In this document: piece after piece, positions 20,207-20,944 of the stretch
How the letters are laid out: every line of letters begins with the position of its first letter
Position numbering within the stretch: the stretch's first letter is position 1
Virus record (IMG/VR): IMGVR_UViG_3300042357_000068
Location: 1 to 20,944 of that record
From: a virus
DNA length: 20,944 nt
Strand: one strand, 5' to 3'
The notes under the pieces: model-generated
Seen by the model: the letters and a program-made list of their open reading frames with translations, nothing else
Databases searched by the model: none
Told to the model about the DNA's origin: nothing
Made by a program: the position numbers and the translations under genes

Positions 20207-20868
20207 TACATAACCAGAGGTTTGTAAGGTCTTAGCAAAGTATCCACGCCCCAACTAATCATTTGAGTTGTATTCATCGCCCCGCTGCTAGTCGCGCTTC
20301 TGTTGTTATAGATGTGCGTAAGCAGCATTAATCCAGCCTGTTTAACGACAGGATAATTCGCAATAGGGTTAGCGTTTTGCGTGTATGTGACTATGATCGG
20401 ATTGTCTATGGTCTGATTAAGCGTGGTAGGTATTGCCGATACCACAACTCTATTCCCTGTCTGATCGTAGAAATAGTTACTTGATGCCAGAGTAATTGGT
20501 GCATTACTTTCCACTCCGTAATAGACCACCGAGTTCAGCGTTACACCTGCCGATCCAATTGATACTTCTGGCAAGTCGAGATAAAGTGCCGAACCATAGA
20601 CGCCAGAATTGCCGTAATACACTCTGAACTGCGTGCTGAATATAGCCATCCCTAAATAATCTTCAATGGCAAATCGAGTTGCTAGTTCGATGCTTTCGAG
20701 ATAAGCATCCTGAGATTCGTCTTGAAATAGGTTTAACTGCTGCGTTATTTCCTCAAGCGAGAGCCATTGCGTTACCGTGTCCCGCGCTATTTGTTCTACT
20801 TTCGCATAGTTATACGGATTTCGGTTTGACCCGAAAAACTCCGATAGCGTCATATTTTCGACTGGCAT
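20206..20868 (-). CDS. Head-tail connector (gp6-like adaptor)
   Basis: A protein of 220 residues. The signature of gp6-like adaptors is visible: LSLEEITQQLNLFQDESQDAYLESIELATRFAIEDYLG (about 36-73 in outline), then a beta region with repeated YYG motifs and a final helix (VVKQAGLMLLTHIYNNR). These proteins form a ring below the portal. GGGAG lies seven bases before the ATG. It overlaps the head-closure start as TAATG. The protein marks the border between head and tail genes, so capsid and portal genes should lie to the right of the window. Confidence 0.85.
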   Translation of the reverse strand: MPVENMTLSEFFGSNRNPYNYAKVEQIARDTVTQWLSLEEITQQLNLFQDESQDAYLESIELATRFAIEDYLGMAIFSTQFRVYYGNSGVYGSALYLDLPEVSIGSAGVTLNSVVYYGVESNAPITLASSNYFYDQTGNRVVVSAIPTTLNQTIDNPIIVTYTQNANPIANYPVVKQAGLMLLTHIYNNRSATSSGAMNTTQMISWGVDTLLRPYKPLVM

Positions 20869-20878
20869 AGTTCACTCC

Positions 20879-20944
20879 CTATGCTGGACAGACTGCGCGC
20901 ACACCAGCAAATACATCACGAATGGTTGAGCATACCCGCTTCTC
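20879..20944 (-). CDS. 3' end of an upstream gene (partial)
   Basis: A frame open from the right edge ends with TAG at 20879-20881, ten bases before the connector ATG. The visible 21 residues include CSTIRDVFAGVRAVCPA. Nothing identifies the family. Given the order, it could be a small head gene or the end of a capsid-module protein. Confidence 0.45.
   Translation of the reverse strand, partial: EKRVCSTIRDVFAGVRAVCPA

Noticed and set aside
1-20944. tRNA genes, CRISPR array, insertion sequence or attachment site
   Set aside because: No cloverleaf-like sequence, regular spaced repeats, transposase or integrase was noticed on reading both strands; a covariance-model search was not possible.

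Overview
The window is a piece of a tailed-phage (or prophage) genome of siphovirus type. The evidence is a long non-contractile-tail gene set (connector, head closure, tail terminator, tail tube, two chaperone frames, a 650-residue tape measure, a tip protein and fibres) with no sheath gene. A nested Rz/Rz1 spanin pair points to a Gram-negative host. Moderate base composition, tightly chained genes and fibre modules of the kind common in aquatic environmental phages fit a free-living bacterial host, but the species cannot be named from this sequence. No integrase, repressor, tRNA, CRISPR array or insertion sequence is visible.

Positions 1-3047 (+ strand) are the end of an early/replication module. 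They hold the 3' part of a helicase-loader-like gene, a winged-helix protein, a conserved unknown with a TTG start, an AT-rich NUMOD4/HNH homing-type endonuclease, a Ref-like HNH nuclease, a 39-residue membrane peptide, a SleB-type cell-wall hydrolase and a possible PD-(D/E)XK-fold protein. Most of these genes overlap by a few bases and are probably translationally coupled.

Positions 3173-20944 (- strand) are the late module, read from right to left. In transcription order they are: a short partial gene, head-tail connector, head closure, tail terminator, major tail tube protein followed by a strong UUCG hairpin, a small unknown, an HK97 gp10-like protein, tail assembly chaperone G with a GGGAAAA -1 frameshift into T, tape measure, two minor tail proteins, a GNAT acetyltransferase, tip protein, a run of fibre or fibre-associated genes, and the lysis cassette. 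The lysis cassette has a coiled-coil membrane protein, a holin-like protein, Rz with embedded Rz1, and an M15 peptidase. The two modules converge at 3048-3172.

Three genes or readings are easily missed: the Rz1 lipoprotein nested in Rz (3657-3830), the -1 frameshift fusion of the tail chaperones (slip at 17633-17639), and the true 5' extent of the protein ending at 8829. That last gene lacks an ATG/GTG/TTG start and appears to begin at an AUA that overlaps the stop codon of a 13-residue leader peptide. No clearly new defence or mobile system was found. The most unusual spots are the AUA/leader arrangement, the splitting of lytic enzymes between opposite operons, the GNAT gene inside the tail operon and the shared modules among the fibre genes.
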